A DNA stretch of 64,000 bases. Origin: Hyphomicrobiales bacterium (GTDB lineage: Bacteria; Pseudomonadota; Alphaproteobacteria; Rhizobiales; Beijerinckiaceae). A model generated the notes under the pieces. The model worked only from the letters and a program-made list of their open reading frames with translations. It ran no database searches and had not been told where the DNA came from. Position numbers and translations under genes: made by a program. Below, piece after piece: positions 8,090-19,410 of this stretch. Location of the stretch: the NCBI GenBank assembly GCA_027484655.1, contig JAIXSM010000018.1, forward strand, positions 62,001-126,000, given 5' to 3'. Positions within the stretch are counted from its first letter, which is position 1. Each line of letters begins with the position of its first letter.

Positions 8090-9565
8090 TCATCCCGCTT
8101 GCGCGTAAGCCTCGGCGTAGCGTTTCGCGGAGTGATCCCACCCGAAGCTGCGCGACATGGCCGCGCTGCGCATGGCGCCGATGCGCCGCGTCGAGGTGAA
8201 GACGTCGAACGCGCGCCGAATGGCGCCGTTGAGGCCTGTGGCGGTGGGGGCGGTGAACAGGAAGCCGGTGCGCCCGTCCTCGATGGTGTCGGCAAGCCCC
8301 CCCGTGCGGTGGGCGATGGGCAGCGAGCCGAACTTTTGGGCGTACATCTGGCTCAGTCCGCAGGGCTCGAAGCGCGAGGGCATCAGCAGGAAGTCGCTGC
8401 CGGCGAACATGCGGCGGGCCTGACGCGCATCAAAGCCGATGCGAACGCCCACGGCGCCGCGATGACGCTCCGCCAGCGCGCGGACCCCGTCCTCGAACTC
8501 GGCCTCGCCCTGGCCGGTGACGATCAGCTGTCCGCCGTTGGCGATGATGGTCTCCGCCGTCTGGATCGCCAGATCGACGCCCTTCTGGTGCACCAGCCGC
8601 GAGATGATTGCGAACAGCGGCCCACGGGAGAGCGCGAGGCCGAAATCCTCGCGGATATGGTCCGCGTGACGGTTCTTCCAGCTTTCCGCCCGGTCGGCGT
8701 TCGCGGCCTCCGCGGCGCGCTCGGCCTCCCAGCTCTCATCTATGCCGTTGAGAATGCCGGTGAGGCGGCCTTCGGCGCTGCGCTGTGCGAGAAGCCCGTG
8801 CAGGCCGCATCCAAACTCGGGGCGCGTGATTTCCTCGGCGTAGGTCGCGCTCACCGTGGTCAGATGCGAGGCGTAGAACAGCCCCGCCTTCAGGAACGAC
8901 AGCTTGCCATAAAACTCGACGCCATCGATGCAGAAGGCGGACTCCGGAATGGCGAGCGAGCGCAGCCGCTCCTGCTCGAACACGCCCTGATACGCCAGAT
9001 TGTGGATCGTCATCAGCGTGGGCGTCCGGGCGCCGCGCCACGCCACGTAGCCCGCCGCCAGTGCGGTGGGCCAGTCGTTGAGGTGGAGGTTGTCCGGCGT
9101 CCAGCCTGGCTCTCCAAAGCCGCACGCGATGTCCGCGGCGGCGAGAGAAAGGCGCGCGAAGCGCACATCGTTGTCGTCAAAGGCCTGTCCGCGCTCGTCC
9201 ACGTAGGGCGATCCGGGGCGGTCGTAGAGTTCCGGGCAGATGACCACATACACGACAAGCCCGTCGGGACGCGTCGCGCGGCCGATGGCGCACGCCGGGA
9301 TGTCGCCTGCTGCGGGAAGGTTCGCCACACATTCCATGCCTGGATGCTGCGCCAACACCTGCCGGTAGCCGGGGATCAGCACCCGCGCGTCGCACCCTTC
9401 GCGCAGGGCGCGGGGGAGGGCGGCGGACACCTCGCCAAGCCCGCCGGCCTGAACGTAATCGCCCATCTCGGGCGTGACGAAAAGGATCTTGCGCAGCCCT
9501 TTGGCCGTTGGCGCGGGGCGGGCGGCTGGAGCCGATGTCGAGCAGATGGGTGGGTCGATGTTCAT
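8090..9565 (-). CDS. glgA: glycogen synthase (ADP-glucose dependent, GT5)
   Basis: GlgA transfers glucose from ADP-glucose to the growing alpha-1,4-glucan. The GT-B fold is complete: KILFVTPEMGDYVQAGGLGEVS at the N-terminus, IHNLAYQGVF with the conserved His, ISRLVHQKGVDLAI with the catalytic Arg/Lys pair, and SRFEPCGLSQMYAQ with the nucleotide-binding Glu in the C-terminal domain. The KTGGL lysine of E. coli GlgA is Gln here (VQAGGL). I chose the start MNIDPP at 9565; an in-frame ATG at 9622 is equally possible because neither has a strong ribosome-binding site. It heads the leftward operon, divergent from glgP. Confidence 0.93.
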   Translation of the reverse strand: MNIDPPICSTSAPAARPAPTAKGLRKILFVTPEMGDYVQAGGLGEVSAALPRALREGCDARVLIPGYRQVLAQHPGMECVANLPAAGDIPACAIGRATRPDGLVVYVVICPELYDRPGSPYVDERGQAFDDNDVRFARLSLAAADIACGFGEPGWTPDNLHLNDWPTALAAGYVAWRGARTPTLMTIHNLAYQGVFEQERLRSLAIPESAFCIDGVEFYGKLSFLKAGLFYASHLTTVSATYAEEITRPEFGCGLHGLLAQRSAEGRLTGILNGIDESWEAERAAEAANADRAESWKNRHADHIREDFGLALSRGPLFAIISRLVHQKGVDLAIQTAETIIANGGQLIVTGQGEAEFEDGVRALAERHRGAVGVRIGFDARQARRMFAGSDFLLMPSRFEPCGLSQMYAQKFGSLPIAHRTGGLADTIEDGRTGFLFTAPTATGLNGAIRRAFDVFTSTRRIGAMRSAAMSRSFGWDHSAKRYAEAYAQAG

Positions 9566-9897
9566 GGGTGATTTGCAAGCAAACTGCGGACCAGAATTGG
9601 GAAGGGCCGTACGCAAGGTCATATAAGGTCAAGGTAAAGCCGGCATTAACGGCGACGTCTGCGGCGAGTTGCGGGAGGCCAGCCTCCGGTCCTGTGGCAA
9701 AATCTCTGATATTCCGTGCAAAATGGCCCTCGCATAGCCATGTTGCAAAGATGTAATCTGATTTCTGCGGGCGCCGGACCGAGCCTTGCATGGGCCGCGG
9801 CGGGCGAGTTTTCCGGGAACATGGGGGCTTCCTTTCGGGATTCTTTACCGCCGTTACGGAAACTGGCTTCGTTTTATGAGACCCCGGAGCATTTTTG
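9566..9897. promoter_or_regulatory. divergent glgA / glgP promoter region
   Basis: This 332-base stretch holds no gene (the N-terminal extension to 9622 is the only coding alternative) and separates the two halves of the glycogen locus. It must carry both promoters, so coordinated control of synthesis and breakdown would act here. It is less GC-rich near the glgP side (runs such as CGTTTTATGAG and ATTTTTGATG). CCGGAGC precedes the glgP start by eight bases. I could not identify confident -35/-10 pairs or an operator. Confidence 0.6.
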
Positions 9898-12414
9898 ATG
9901 AGCGTTCCCATGGATGACATTGCGCAAGTTTCAGGCGTCGAAGGATCGCCCGCCCGCATGTTGCGCCCGGCGGGCACCGGCCAGCATGTGACAGCCGACG
10001 CCCTTCGCGCCCACATTCTCTCCAAGCTTGCATACTCCGTGGGCAAAGACCCGGCGAGCGCCCGGGATCACGACTGGCTGACCGCCGCAATACTTGCAGT
10101 GCGCGACGGCGTGATCGACGGGTGGACGCAGACCATTCGCGAGGCCAAGCGCAGCGGGCGCAAGCGCGTCTATTATCTCTCCCTCGAGTTCCTGATCGGC
10201 CGCCTGTTCAAGGACGCGCTCGGCAACATGGGACTCACGGAAACCATGCGCGAGGCGCTGGGAGGGCTTGGCGTCGATCTCGAAACGATAGCCCGGCTGG
10301 AGCCTGATGCGGCGCTGGGCAACGGCGGCCTTGGCCGTCTCGCCGCCTGCTTCATGGAAAGCATGGCGACGGTGGGCGTGTCGGGGCTGGGCTATGGCAT
10401 CCGCTACGACCATGGCCTGTTCAAGCAGCAGATCATCGACGGCTTCCAGGTGGAGCGGCCGGAAGATTGGCTCTCGTTCCGCAATCCGTGGGAGTTCCTG
10501 CGTCGCGAGATTGTGCACGAGGTTGGCTTCGGCGGCACGGTGTCCATGGCGAATGGCTGGGACGGCGCCGCGCGCCACGCATGGCAGCCGGCGGAGACCG
10601 TACTCGCGGTGGCGTACGACACGCCCGTGGTCGGCTATCGCGGCAAGATGATCAACACGCTGCGACTCTGGAGCGCGCGCTCCACAGATCCGTTGCGGCT
10701 CGACACCTTCAACTCCGGCGACCACCTTGGCGCCATGGCGGAAAGAACGCGTGCGGAAAGCATCTCGCGCGTGCTTTATCCCTCCGACGCGACGCCGGCC
10801 GGGCAGGAGTTGCGCCTGCGGCAGGAGTATTTCTTCACCTCCGCCTCGTTGCAGGATCTCATCCGTCGCCATATGCAGCGCTTCGGCGACGTGCGTTCGC
10901 TGCATGAAAAAGCGTCCATCCAGCTCAATGACACCCATCCCTCCATCGCGGTCGCCGAACTCATGCGGCTGCTGGTGGATGTCCACGCGCTGGAGTGGGA
11001 TGAGGCGTGGCGGATGACCCGCGCGGCGTGCTGCTACACCAACCACACCCTTCTGCCGGAGGCTCTGGAGACATGGCCGGTGCATCTGATGGAGCGTGTG
11101 CTCCCACGCCATCTGCAAATCATCTACGCGATCAATGCGCGTCTGCTTGAGGACGTGCGCACCTCTGGCGCGGCGGCTGATCGTGTGGCGCGCATCTCGC
11201 TTATCGATGAGAACCACGGTCGTCGCGTGCGCATGGGCAACCTCGCGTTTGTGGGGTCGCACAAGGTCAACGGCGTCTCGGCGCTGCACACGGAGTTGAT
11301 GAAGGAGACCGTGTTCCACGATCTCAACGAGTCGCTTCCGGGCCGCATCACCAACATGACGAACGGCATCACGCCCCGTCGGTGGTTCCAGCATGCGAAC
11401 CCGGGTCTCGCCAAACTCGTGCGCGATTGCGTCGGCGACGCGCCGTTCGATGATCTGGAGAAGATCAAGGGCTTTGCGCGCTTCGCTGATGATGCGGCGG
11501 TGCGCGAGCGCTTCGCTGCGGTGAAGTACGCCAACAAGGACGCGCTGGCGGAGTATGTTCACGAAACGGTGGGCGTGCGCATCGATCCGGCGGCTATGTT
11601 CGATGTGCACGTGAAGCGCATCCACGAGTACAAGCGCCAGTTGCTCAATATCATCGAGACGGTGGCGCTGTATCAGGCGATCAAGCAGAACCCCAACGGC
11701 GACTGGAAGCCGCGCGTGAAGCTGTTTGCGGGCAAGGCTGCTGCCAGCTACGTCACCGCCAAGAGCGTCATCAAGCTCATCAACGATGTCGCGCGCGTGG
11801 TGAACAACGATCCCGCCGTCCGCGACCTGCTGAAGGTGGTGTTCCTGCCCAATTTCAACGTGAGTCTTGCCGAGATCATTATACCTGCGTGCAATCTGTC
11901 CGAGCAGATTTCCACTGCCGGCATGGAGGCGTCGGGCACCGGCAACATGAAGTTCGGGCTCAATGGCGCCATCACCATTGGCACGCTGGACGGCGCCAAC
12001 GTGGAGATGCTCGAGCACGTAGGCGAGGATAACATCGTCATTTTCGGTATGACGGCGGCGGAAGTCGAGGCGCGACGCCAGTCCTGCTATCAGCCGCGGC
12101 AGGTCATCGAGAGCGATCCCATCCTCGCCGAAGCGTTGCACGCCATCGCTGCGGGCGAGTTCTCGCCTGATGATCGCGCGCGTTATCACAGCCTCGTCGA
12201 CACGCTTTACAATAGCGACTGGTTCATGGTCGCGGCGGATTTCGCCGCGTACTGGAATGCCCAGCGTTCGATTGACGGCATGTGGAGCGATCAGGCGGCG
12301 TGGAACCGTCGCGGCGTCATCAACACGGCGAACATGGGGTGGTTCTCCTCTGATCGGACCATCCGCCAGTATGCGGATGAGATCTGGCAGGTTCCGCACT
12401 GGCGCGCTGGCTGA
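9898..12414 (+). CDS. glgP: glycogen/starch/alpha-glucan phosphorylase
   Basis: GlgP releases glucose-1-phosphate from glycogen ends using pyridoxal phosphate. The 838-residue length is typical. The PLP-lysine region reads EASGTGNMKFGLNGA, followed by ITIGTLDGANVE. Other signatures are the glucan-contact loop DEHVKRIHEYKRQ-like VHVKRIHEYKRQLL, the N-terminal YYLSLEFLIGRLF, and ALGNGGLGRLAACF. I start at the ATG at 9898 rather than the TTG one codon earlier because CCGGAGC is well placed. The TGA overlaps the ATG of glgX by one base, so phosphorylase and debranching enzyme are translationally coupled. This is a mobilisation pair divergent from the synthesis genes. Confidence 0.97.
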   Translation: MSVPMDDIAQVSGVEGSPARMLRPAGTGQHVTADALRAHILSKLAYSVGKDPASARDHDWLTAAILAVRDGVIDGWTQTIREAKRSGRKRVYYLSLEFLIGRLFKDALGNMGLTETMREALGGLGVDLETIARLEPDAALGNGGLGRLAACFMESMATVGVSGLGYGIRYDHGLFKQQIIDGFQVERPEDWLSFRNPWEFLRREIVHEVGFGGTVSMANGWDGAARHAWQPAETVLAVAYDTPVVGYRGKMINTLRLWSARSTDPLRLDTFNSGDHLGAMAERTRAESISRVLYPSDATPAGQELRLRQEYFFTSASLQDLIRRHMQRFGDVRSLHEKASIQLNDTHPSIAVAELMRLLVDVHALEWDEAWRMTRAACCYTNHTLLPEALETWPVHLMERVLPRHLQIIYAINARLLEDVRTSGAAADRVARISLIDENHGRRVRMGNLAFVGSHKVNGVSALHTELMKETVFHDLNESLPGRITNMTNGITPRRWFQHANPGLAKLVRDCVGDAPFDDLEKIKGFARFADDAAVRERFAAVKYANKDALAEYVHETVGVRIDPAAMFDVHVKRIHEYKRQLLNIIETVALYQAIKQNPNGDWKPRVKLFAGKAAASYVTAKSVIKLINDVARVVNNDPAVRDLLKVVFLPNFNVSLAEIIIPACNLSEQISTAGMEASGTGNMKFGLNGAITIGTLDGANVEMLEHVGEDNIVIFGMTAAEVEARRQSCYQPRQVIESDPILAEALHAIAAGEFSPDDRARYHSLVDTLYNSDWFMVAADFAAYWNAQRSIDGMWSDQAAWNRRGVINTANMGWFSSDRTIRQYADEIWQVPHWRAG

Positions 12415-14453
12415 TGACCGCGATTGCTACGGCGCTCGCCTCGCGGGCGCCGTCCCACATGGGCGTAAAGCTCATCGACGGCGGCGCCAGCGTCGCTGTC
12501 TTTTCCCATCACGGACAGGCTATCGACTTTTGCCTGTTTGACGAGGCCGGCGAACATGAAACCGCGCGCTGGCGCCTCGGCGGCCGCGACGGCGACGTGC
12601 ATCACGGCTTCGTTCCTGGCGTGCGCGCGGGCGGCCGCTACGGCTTGCGCGCGCATGGGCCTTTCGAGCCCACCCGTGGCCACTGGTTTGATGCAAACAA
12701 GCTGCTTGTTGATCCCTACGCCACGCGCATCGACCGGCCGTTTGCATACCGGCCGGAACTGAGCGCGCATGGCGAGCGCTCAGTCGATACGGCGGCGTTC
12801 ATGCCGCGGTGCGTGATCGAACCGCCGCCTGTGTCAGTTGAACGCGCAGCGCCCGCGCAACGGCCGCCCGGCCTCATCTACGAATTGCCTGTGCGCGCGT
12901 TCTCCATACGCAGCGAAAGCGCGGGGCCGCCCTTGCGCGGGCGTCTTTCGGCGTTGCGCGATCCGTGGGCGGTGGAGCGGCTTGTGCGCCTTGGCGTGAC
13001 GCATGTGGAACTCATGCCCATCGCCGCATGGATGGACGAACCGCACCTCGTCAAGCTCGGGCTCGCGAACGCCTGGGGCTACAATCCGGGCGCCTTCATG
13101 GCGCTGGATCCGCGCCTTGCGCCAGATGGGCTCGACGACCTGCGCAGCGTTGTCATGGCTCTGCGAGAGGCTGGCATTGCGACGCTGCTGGACGTGGTGT
13201 TCAACCACACCGCAGAGAGCGATCTTGAAGGCCCAACGCTGTCGCTGCGCGGGCTCGACAATGCGACGTACTATCTGCACCAGCGCGAGCTGCCCGGCGC
13301 ACTTGTCAACGATACAGGGTGCGGCAACACGCTGGCGTGCAACCGTCCCGCGGTCACGCGCCTTGTGATGGATACGCTGCGTTACTTTCGCGAGCGCGCT
13401 GGGGTGGATGGCTTTCGCTTCGATCTCGCCGTCTCGCTGGGGCGCGGCGAGGAGGGTTTTGACGCCAACGGTCCGCTGCTGTCGGCGATGCGGCAGGATC
13501 CCGTCCTGCGCGATGCGCTGCTGATCGCCGAGCCGTGGGACATCGGCCCCGGCGGCTATCAGATGGGCCGCTTTCCGTCGCCTTTCCTTGAATGGAACGA
13601 CAGATACCGCGACGACGTGCGGCGCTTCTGGCGCGGCGAGTTCGGGGCCGTGGGCGCGTTGGCCACACGCATCGCTGGCTCGCGGGACATCTTCGGCCAC
13701 GGGCGGCGCCCGCCGTCAGCGAGCATCAACTTTGTTGCGGCCCATGACGGGTTTTGCCTGCGCGATCTTGTCTCGTATTCCCACAAGCATAACGAGGCGA
13801 ACGGCGAGGAGAACCGCGACGGCGCCTCTGTCAATCACTCATGGAACTTCGGCGTGGAGGGCGCGGCGTCCGCCGAGATTGAGGCGGCGCGCACGCGCGA
13901 TGTGCGGGCATTGCTCGCCACGCTGATGCTGTCGCTGGGCACGCCCATGCTCACCGCCGGCGACGAGTTCGGCCGCACGCAGCGGGGCAACAACAACGCC
14001 TACTGTCAGGATAATGAAATCACGTGGCTCGACTGGGCCGCGGCCGACGAGGGGCTCGCCGCGTTCGTCGCGGCGCTCACGCGCCTGCGCGCACGCTTGT
14101 TCTTGTACCGGCAGGACGCGTGGCTCGAACCTGCGACCGCCCATTGGCTGCGGCTCGACGGCACGCCAAAGCAGGATGGCGACTGGGTCGATGGCGACGT
14201 CGTGATCCTGATGACAACGGCGGGAGAGGCCGCAGCGGCGCAACAGGCGCTGTTCGCGTTCAACCGCAGTCATGAGCGCAAGCGTTTCGTGCTGCCGGCG
14301 CCTCCGGCTGGCAAGCGCTGGGTGATGGCGCTCGACACGGCGAACGCGCAGTGTCATGACGCCGCGCCTCCCCATGACCACTGCCTGCCGGCGCGAAGCG
14401 TGCTCGTGTTTCTCGCCAGCGAAGCAGGTGCGGGCGGGACAAAGCCTGACTGA
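12414..14453 (+). CDS. glgX: glycogen debranching protein GlgX (isoamylase-type GH13)
   Basis: GlgX hydrolyses the alpha-1,6 links of the short limit-dextrin stubs left by GlgP. The protein has an N-terminal CBM48 domain followed by a GH13 barrel with all four conserved regions intact: DVVFNHTAE, VDGFRFDLAVSLGR (nucleophile Asp), LLIAEPWDIG (Glu) and FVAAHDGF (Asp). This contrasts with the eroded GlgB-like protein nearby. At 679 residues it has the usual size. Its start overlaps the glgP stop (TGATG). The maltotetraose-like products would be handled by MalQ. Confidence 0.96.
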   Translation: MTAIATALASRAPSHMGVKLIDGGASVAVFSHHGQAIDFCLFDEAGEHETARWRLGGRDGDVHHGFVPGVRAGGRYGLRAHGPFEPTRGHWFDANKLLVDPYATRIDRPFAYRPELSAHGERSVDTAAFMPRCVIEPPPVSVERAAPAQRPPGLIYELPVRAFSIRSESAGPPLRGRLSALRDPWAVERLVRLGVTHVELMPIAAWMDEPHLVKLGLANAWGYNPGAFMALDPRLAPDGLDDLRSVVMALREAGIATLLDVVFNHTAESDLEGPTLSLRGLDNATYYLHQRELPGALVNDTGCGNTLACNRPAVTRLVMDTLRYFRERAGVDGFRFDLAVSLGRGEEGFDANGPLLSAMRQDPVLRDALLIAEPWDIGPGGYQMGRFPSPFLEWNDRYRDDVRRFWRGEFGAVGALATRIAGSRDIFGHGRRPPSASINFVAAHDGFCLRDLVSYSHKHNEANGEENRDGASVNHSWNFGVEGAASAEIEAARTRDVRALLATLMLSLGTPMLTAGDEFGRTQRGNNNAYCQDNEITWLDWAAADEGLAAFVAALTRLRARLFLYRQDAWLEPATAHWLRLDGTPKQDGDWVDGDVVILMTTAGEAAAAQQALFAFNRSHERKRFVLPAPPAGKRWVMALDTANAQCHDAAPPHDHCLPARSVLVFLASEAGAGGTKPD

Positions 14454-14548
14454 AGCGATATGTCCGCACGCGCATCGCGTTTGCATTCACGCCTCCCACC
14501 GATCTTTGCTTCGCTCCGATTGGTTTGCGCAGCAGGAAGGATAGCCGC

Positions 14549-14806
14549 ATGAGCATCATCTGGACCATCATCATCGGCTTCGTTGCAGGCGCGATCGCAA
14601 AACTTATCACGCCCGGTCGCAATGAGCCGTCCGGCTTCATCATGACCACGCTGCTTGGGGTCGCCGGCGCTTTTTTCATGACCTTTGTCGGTCAGTCGCT
14701 TGGTTGGTACCGGGAAGACGAGCGCGCCGGCCTCATCGGCGCCGTCGCCGGCGCGGTGATCGTGCTTGTGATCTGGGGGGCGTTCCAGCGGCGTTCGCGC
14801 GGATAG
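14549..14806 (+). CDS. GlsB/YeaQ/YmgE family stress-response membrane protein
   Basis: This is an 85-residue protein with three hydrophobic segments and the Gly-rich pattern of the transglycosylase-associated (YeaQ/YmgE) family: IIIGFVAGAIAKLITPGRN, then LLGVAGAF and GLIGAVAGAVIVL. AAGGATA precedes the ATG at 14549; the track start eight codons upstream lacks support. Such proteins are induced by envelope or general stress in several bacteria. It stands alone between glgX and bpt, and the C-terminus is basic (FQRRSRG). Confidence 0.85.
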   Translation: MSIIWTIIIGFVAGAIAKLITPGRNEPSGFIMTTLLGVAGAFFMTFVGQSLGWYREDERAGLIGAVAGAVIVLVIWGAFQRRSRG

Positions 14807-14830
14807 GCGGCTGTCCGCCGCAGCGGGGCG

Positions 14831-15580
14831 CTATCCGGTCGTACGCTCCCAGCCGTCCAGTCCGAGCCGTTCCTGGGGCAGGAACCGGGCCTTGTAGGCC
14901 ATCTTGCGCGACCCTTCGACCCAGTATCCCAGATACAGATACTGAAGGCCCATTTTCCGGGCGCGGCGGATATGGTCGAGAATCATGAACGTGCCCAGTG
15001 AGCGATCCTGCTCGTCGGGATCATAGAACGAGTAGACCATCGACAGGCCGTCAGCGAGCACGTCGGTGAGGCAGAGCGCGTAGAGTTTACGCGCGCCTTG
15101 TCCATTGAGCGCGGCGCCCTCACTGCGCCGCCGGTACTCCACCGCGCGCGTCTCCACGTGGGTGTCCTCGATCATCATCGTGTAGTCGAGGACGTTCATG
15201 TCGGCCATGCCGCCGTCGAAGTGGCGCGTGTCGAGGTAATAGCGAAACAGCGAATATTGCTCGGAGGTCGGGCGCGCGGGCAGCGCCTCGCCAACGAGAT
15301 CTTCGTTCGCCTCAAGGACGCGGCGCATGTTGCGGCTGAATTCGAACTCGTTCACGAGCACGCGCACGGAGACGCAGGCGCGGCAATCCTCGCAGGCTGG
15401 CCTGTAGGCGATGGTTTGCGAGCGGCGGAAGCCGCTTTCGGTCAGCGTGTTGTTGAGCGCGACCGCGCGGCGGCCCACCAGATGCGTGAAAACCTTCCGC
15501 TCCTCGCGACCGGGCAGGTAGGGGCAGGGCGACGGCGAGGTGAGGTAGAACTGCGGAGCGTCGCGGGGTTCGCTTGTCAC
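14831..15580 (-). CDS. bpt: aspartate/glutamate leucyltransferase (Bpt)
   Basis: Bpt adds leucine from Leu-tRNA to proteins starting with Asp or Glu, making them substrates of the ClpS/ClpAP N-degron pathway. The 249-residue sequence carries the ATE1-type N-terminal cysteine motif ([16 protein letters not shown]), the core [12 protein letters not shown], and the C-terminal catalytic GNAT-like segment [21 protein letters not shown] followed by RFLPQE. The family is annotated in some databases as arginyltransferase; bacterial members of this length are leucyl-specific. It is followed on the same strand by no other gene; the upstream neighbour is the RDD protein, also leftward. Confidence 0.95.
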   Translation of the reverse strand: MTSEPRDAPQFYLTSPSPCPYLPGREERKVFTHLVGRRAVALNNTLTESGFRRSQTIAYRPACEDCRACVSVRVLVNEFEFSRNMRRVLEANEDLVGEALPARPTSEQYSLFRYYLDTRHFDGGMADMNVLDYTMMIEDTHVETRAVEYRRRSEGAALNGQGARKLYALCLTDVLADGLSMVYSFYDPDEQDRSLGTFMILDHIRRARKMGLQYLYLGYWVEGSRKMAYKARFLPQERLGLDGWERTTG

Positions 15581-15664
15581 GCGTCACATCTCCGGGCGAA
15601 AGCGAGGGCTGGACCTTTCATCGTCATGGAAGGTTAGCACCCCCGCTTGCGTCCCGAAAGCGCA

Positions 15665-16141
15665 TCAAGAGGCGCGCCGCGTTACGACCATGCTCGCCAG
15701 AATATCGTGCAGGCAGCGCTTGTTGCGCGCGAACAGCGAGACGACCAGAACAATCGGCGTCAGGAACGTCCAGCACAGATAGAACAGCACGGCGTGCACG
15801 GCCGCGTAGATGAACGGCACGCGGTATCCGTCCGTCAGTCGAACTTCCAGATCCATCAGGCGCATGCCCGGCGTTCCGCGCGAGGGGCCGGATATGGTGA
15901 GGCCGTTGTAGAAAAGCGCGACGACCGGGAAAAGCGGCGGGATGAGCAGCCACGCCAGCCCGAACGTGAGCACGCCGAGAATGGAGAGGAACACGAAAGC
16001 GACGCCCACGATGAGCGTGATGAGCACCAGATCCACGAGGATTGCGAGAATCCGGCGCGTGCGCACGCCATCAAGCGCCCGGGGCGGCAGGTCCGTCATG
16101 GGTCCGTGATGGTGGTCTTGGGCGTGGGAGGGAACGGTCAT
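15665..16141 (-). CDS. RDD family membrane protein
   Basis: The 158-residue protein has an RDD domain from about residue 20: the Arg-Asp signature is R-R-I-L-A-I-L-V-D (helix 1), then two further helices and the terminal segment FARNKRCLHDILASMVVTRR that is typical of the family. AGGAGCCAGC precedes the ATG at 16141, which excludes the 20-codon upstream extension in the ORF track. The N-terminus is His-rich (HDHHHGP-like QDHHHGP). Transport function has been proposed for a few RDD proteins, but the substrate here is unknown. It lies upstream of bpt on the same strand. Confidence 0.88.
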   Translation of the reverse strand: MTVPSHAQDHHHGPMTDLPPRALDGVRTRRILAILVDLVLITLIVGVAFVFLSILGVLTFGLAWLLIPPLFPVVALFYNGLTISGPSRGTPGMRLMDLEVRLTDGYRVPFIYAAVHAVLFYLCWTFLTPIVLVVSLFARNKRCLHDILASMVVTRRAS

Positions 16142-16281
16142 GCTGGCTCCTGCGCGGCTGTGCGCCAGCAGTAATGTGGGCGCCGACTGCGTCGAAGGCA
16201 AGGAAGATGGTTGCGGCGTTTCGTTTGCCTCATGTTGTGATCGTCACCACATTGAGGGGGCTCGTTCGTGAAGGAGTCGCC

Positions 16282-17397
16282 ATGCCGTGGTCTTTAACGG
16301 TCGGTCGTATCGCGGGAACGGCGGTGCGCATCCACGTCACGTTCCTGTTGCTGCTGGCGTGGATCGGCTACGCGGCCTGGCGGTCGGGGGGCTCTGACGC
16401 GGCGGTGAGCGGCGTCGCCTTCATGGTGCTGCTGTTTGCGTGCGTTCTTGCTCACGAGTTCGGTCATATCCTCATGGCGCGGCGCTTTGGAATTCCCACG
16501 CCCGAGGTGACGCTTTTGCCCATCGGCGGCGTCGCGATGCTGGAGCGGATGCCCGACAAGCCCCGGGAGCAACTGCTTGTCGCGCTCGCCGGTCCTGCGG
16601 TGAACGTGGTCATTGCGGCTGTGCTCATCCTCATCCTTCTCGCCGGTTCGACGACATCGGAGGTCGCCCATGGCTTCAGCCGGGTCGAGGATCCAAGCGT
16701 GAGCCTTCTCGGGCGGCTCGCGGCGGCCAATATCGTGCTGGTGCTGTTTAATCTGGCGCCCGCGTTTCCCATGGACGGCGGCCGCATTCTCAATGCGCTC
16801 CTCGCCGTGCGCATGGATAGCGGCAAGGCGCTGCTCATCGCCGCCCGCGTTGGGCAGGCGATGGCCTTCGTGTTTGGATTCCTTGGATTGGCCGTCGGCA
16901 ACCCCTTGCTGATGCTCGTTGCGGTCTTCGTTTACGTCTCTGCTGCGGCGGAGGCGCAGGCGTCGAGCGTTGAGGGTTTGACGACAGGGTTGAGCGTGGC
17001 GGACGCCATGGAAACCCGTTTCGCGGTGATTCCGGTCGAGGCCACGCTGGGCGAGGCGGTCAACGTACTGCTGGCGACGCCCCAGTATGAGTTTCCCGTG
17101 GTGGATGCGTTTGGCAAACCCGTGGGCCTGCTCACGCGCGACGGGCTCATCGTGGCGTTGCGCGCGAGCGGGCCGGACGCGTCGGTGACAGACGCGCTGC
17201 TGACCGCGGCGCCGTCTGTGCGGCTGCGCGACAAGCTTGATTTCGGCATCCGCGAGATGAACCGGCTGGGCGCGCCCGCCATCAGCGTGGTGGACGGGGA
17301 GGGCGCCCTTGTGGGCCTGCTGACGATGCAGAACGTCGGCGAAATGCTGATGATTCGCGCGGCGCGGCCGGACTGGCGGTTTCATCGACTGAATTAA
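16282..17397 (+). CDS. site-2 protease family zinc metalloprotease with CBS pair
   Basis: This 371-residue protein is an intramembrane zinc metalloprotease of the SpoIVFB-like class. HEFGH (residues 58-62) lies in a membrane helix, and the second zinc-ligand motif is PAFPMDGGRILNALL with Asp165. A C-terminal pair of CBS modules (about residues 245-360, starting LSVADAMETRFAVIPV) would bind an adenine nucleotide and regulate the protease. AAGGAG sits six bases before the ATG; the upstream part of the ORF-track entry is antisense to the RDD gene. Substrates are not indicated by context. It converges with hemB. Confidence 0.93.
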   Translation: MPWSLTVGRIAGTAVRIHVTFLLLLAWIGYAAWRSGGSDAAVSGVAFMVLLFACVLAHEFGHILMARRFGIPTPEVTLLPIGGVAMLERMPDKPREQLLVALAGPAVNVVIAAVLILILLAGSTTSEVAHGFSRVEDPSVSLLGRLAAANIVLVLFNLAPAFPMDGGRILNALLAVRMDSGKALLIAARVGQAMAFVFGFLGLAVGNPLLMLVAVFVYVSAAAEAQASSVEGLTTGLSVADAMETRFAVIPVEATLGEAVNVLLATPQYEFPVVDAFGKPVGLLTRDGLIVALRASGPDASVTDALLTAAPSVRLRDKLDFGIREMNRLGAPAISVVDGEGALVGLLTMQNVGEMLMIRAARPDWRFHRLN

Positions 17398-17637
17398 GCC
17401 CAACCGCCTCCGGGGTGCGGGGGCGCAAGCGCATTAAGCGGCTTGTAAGCCGCCAAAACATAGGCTGAGCCTTGTTGAGGCCCCATCCTGGCGCCCTTCG
17501 GGCGGGTAGGCTTATGAGGCTCTCATCGGAGCGTTTTTGGGTTGCGTCCTCACGGTTGGCGGGGTCGCCCGGAACGACTCGCTGCGCAAGCCGTACGAGC
17601 GACCGCCGGTCAACTGGGGGCAACTGACCGAACGCCG
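17398..17637. other. intergenic region between convergent genes
   Basis: These 240 bases lie between the ends of the site-2 protease gene and hemB and encode nothing I can support. A short palindrome GCGGCTT-GT-AAGCCGC at 17438-17453, followed by CAAAACA, and CGGTCA/TGACCG arms at 17606-17629 could assist termination from either side. Neither has a T-tract of canonical length. Confidence 0.4.
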
Positions 17638-19316
<1,679 letters not shown>

Positions 19317-19410
19317 GGATTCATTGTGTTGCTTAAACTCGCTTTTATCTGCGGCCGCTAGATTGACCCCATCACACGGCCGCAGAGCCGGATCGAAACG
19401 GGGTTGAGCG

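Noticed and set aside
9931-12399. 822-codon minus-strand ORF opposite glgP
   Set aside because: Perfect shadow of glgP; composition is His/Arg/Val-rich as expected for an antisense frame, with no domain.
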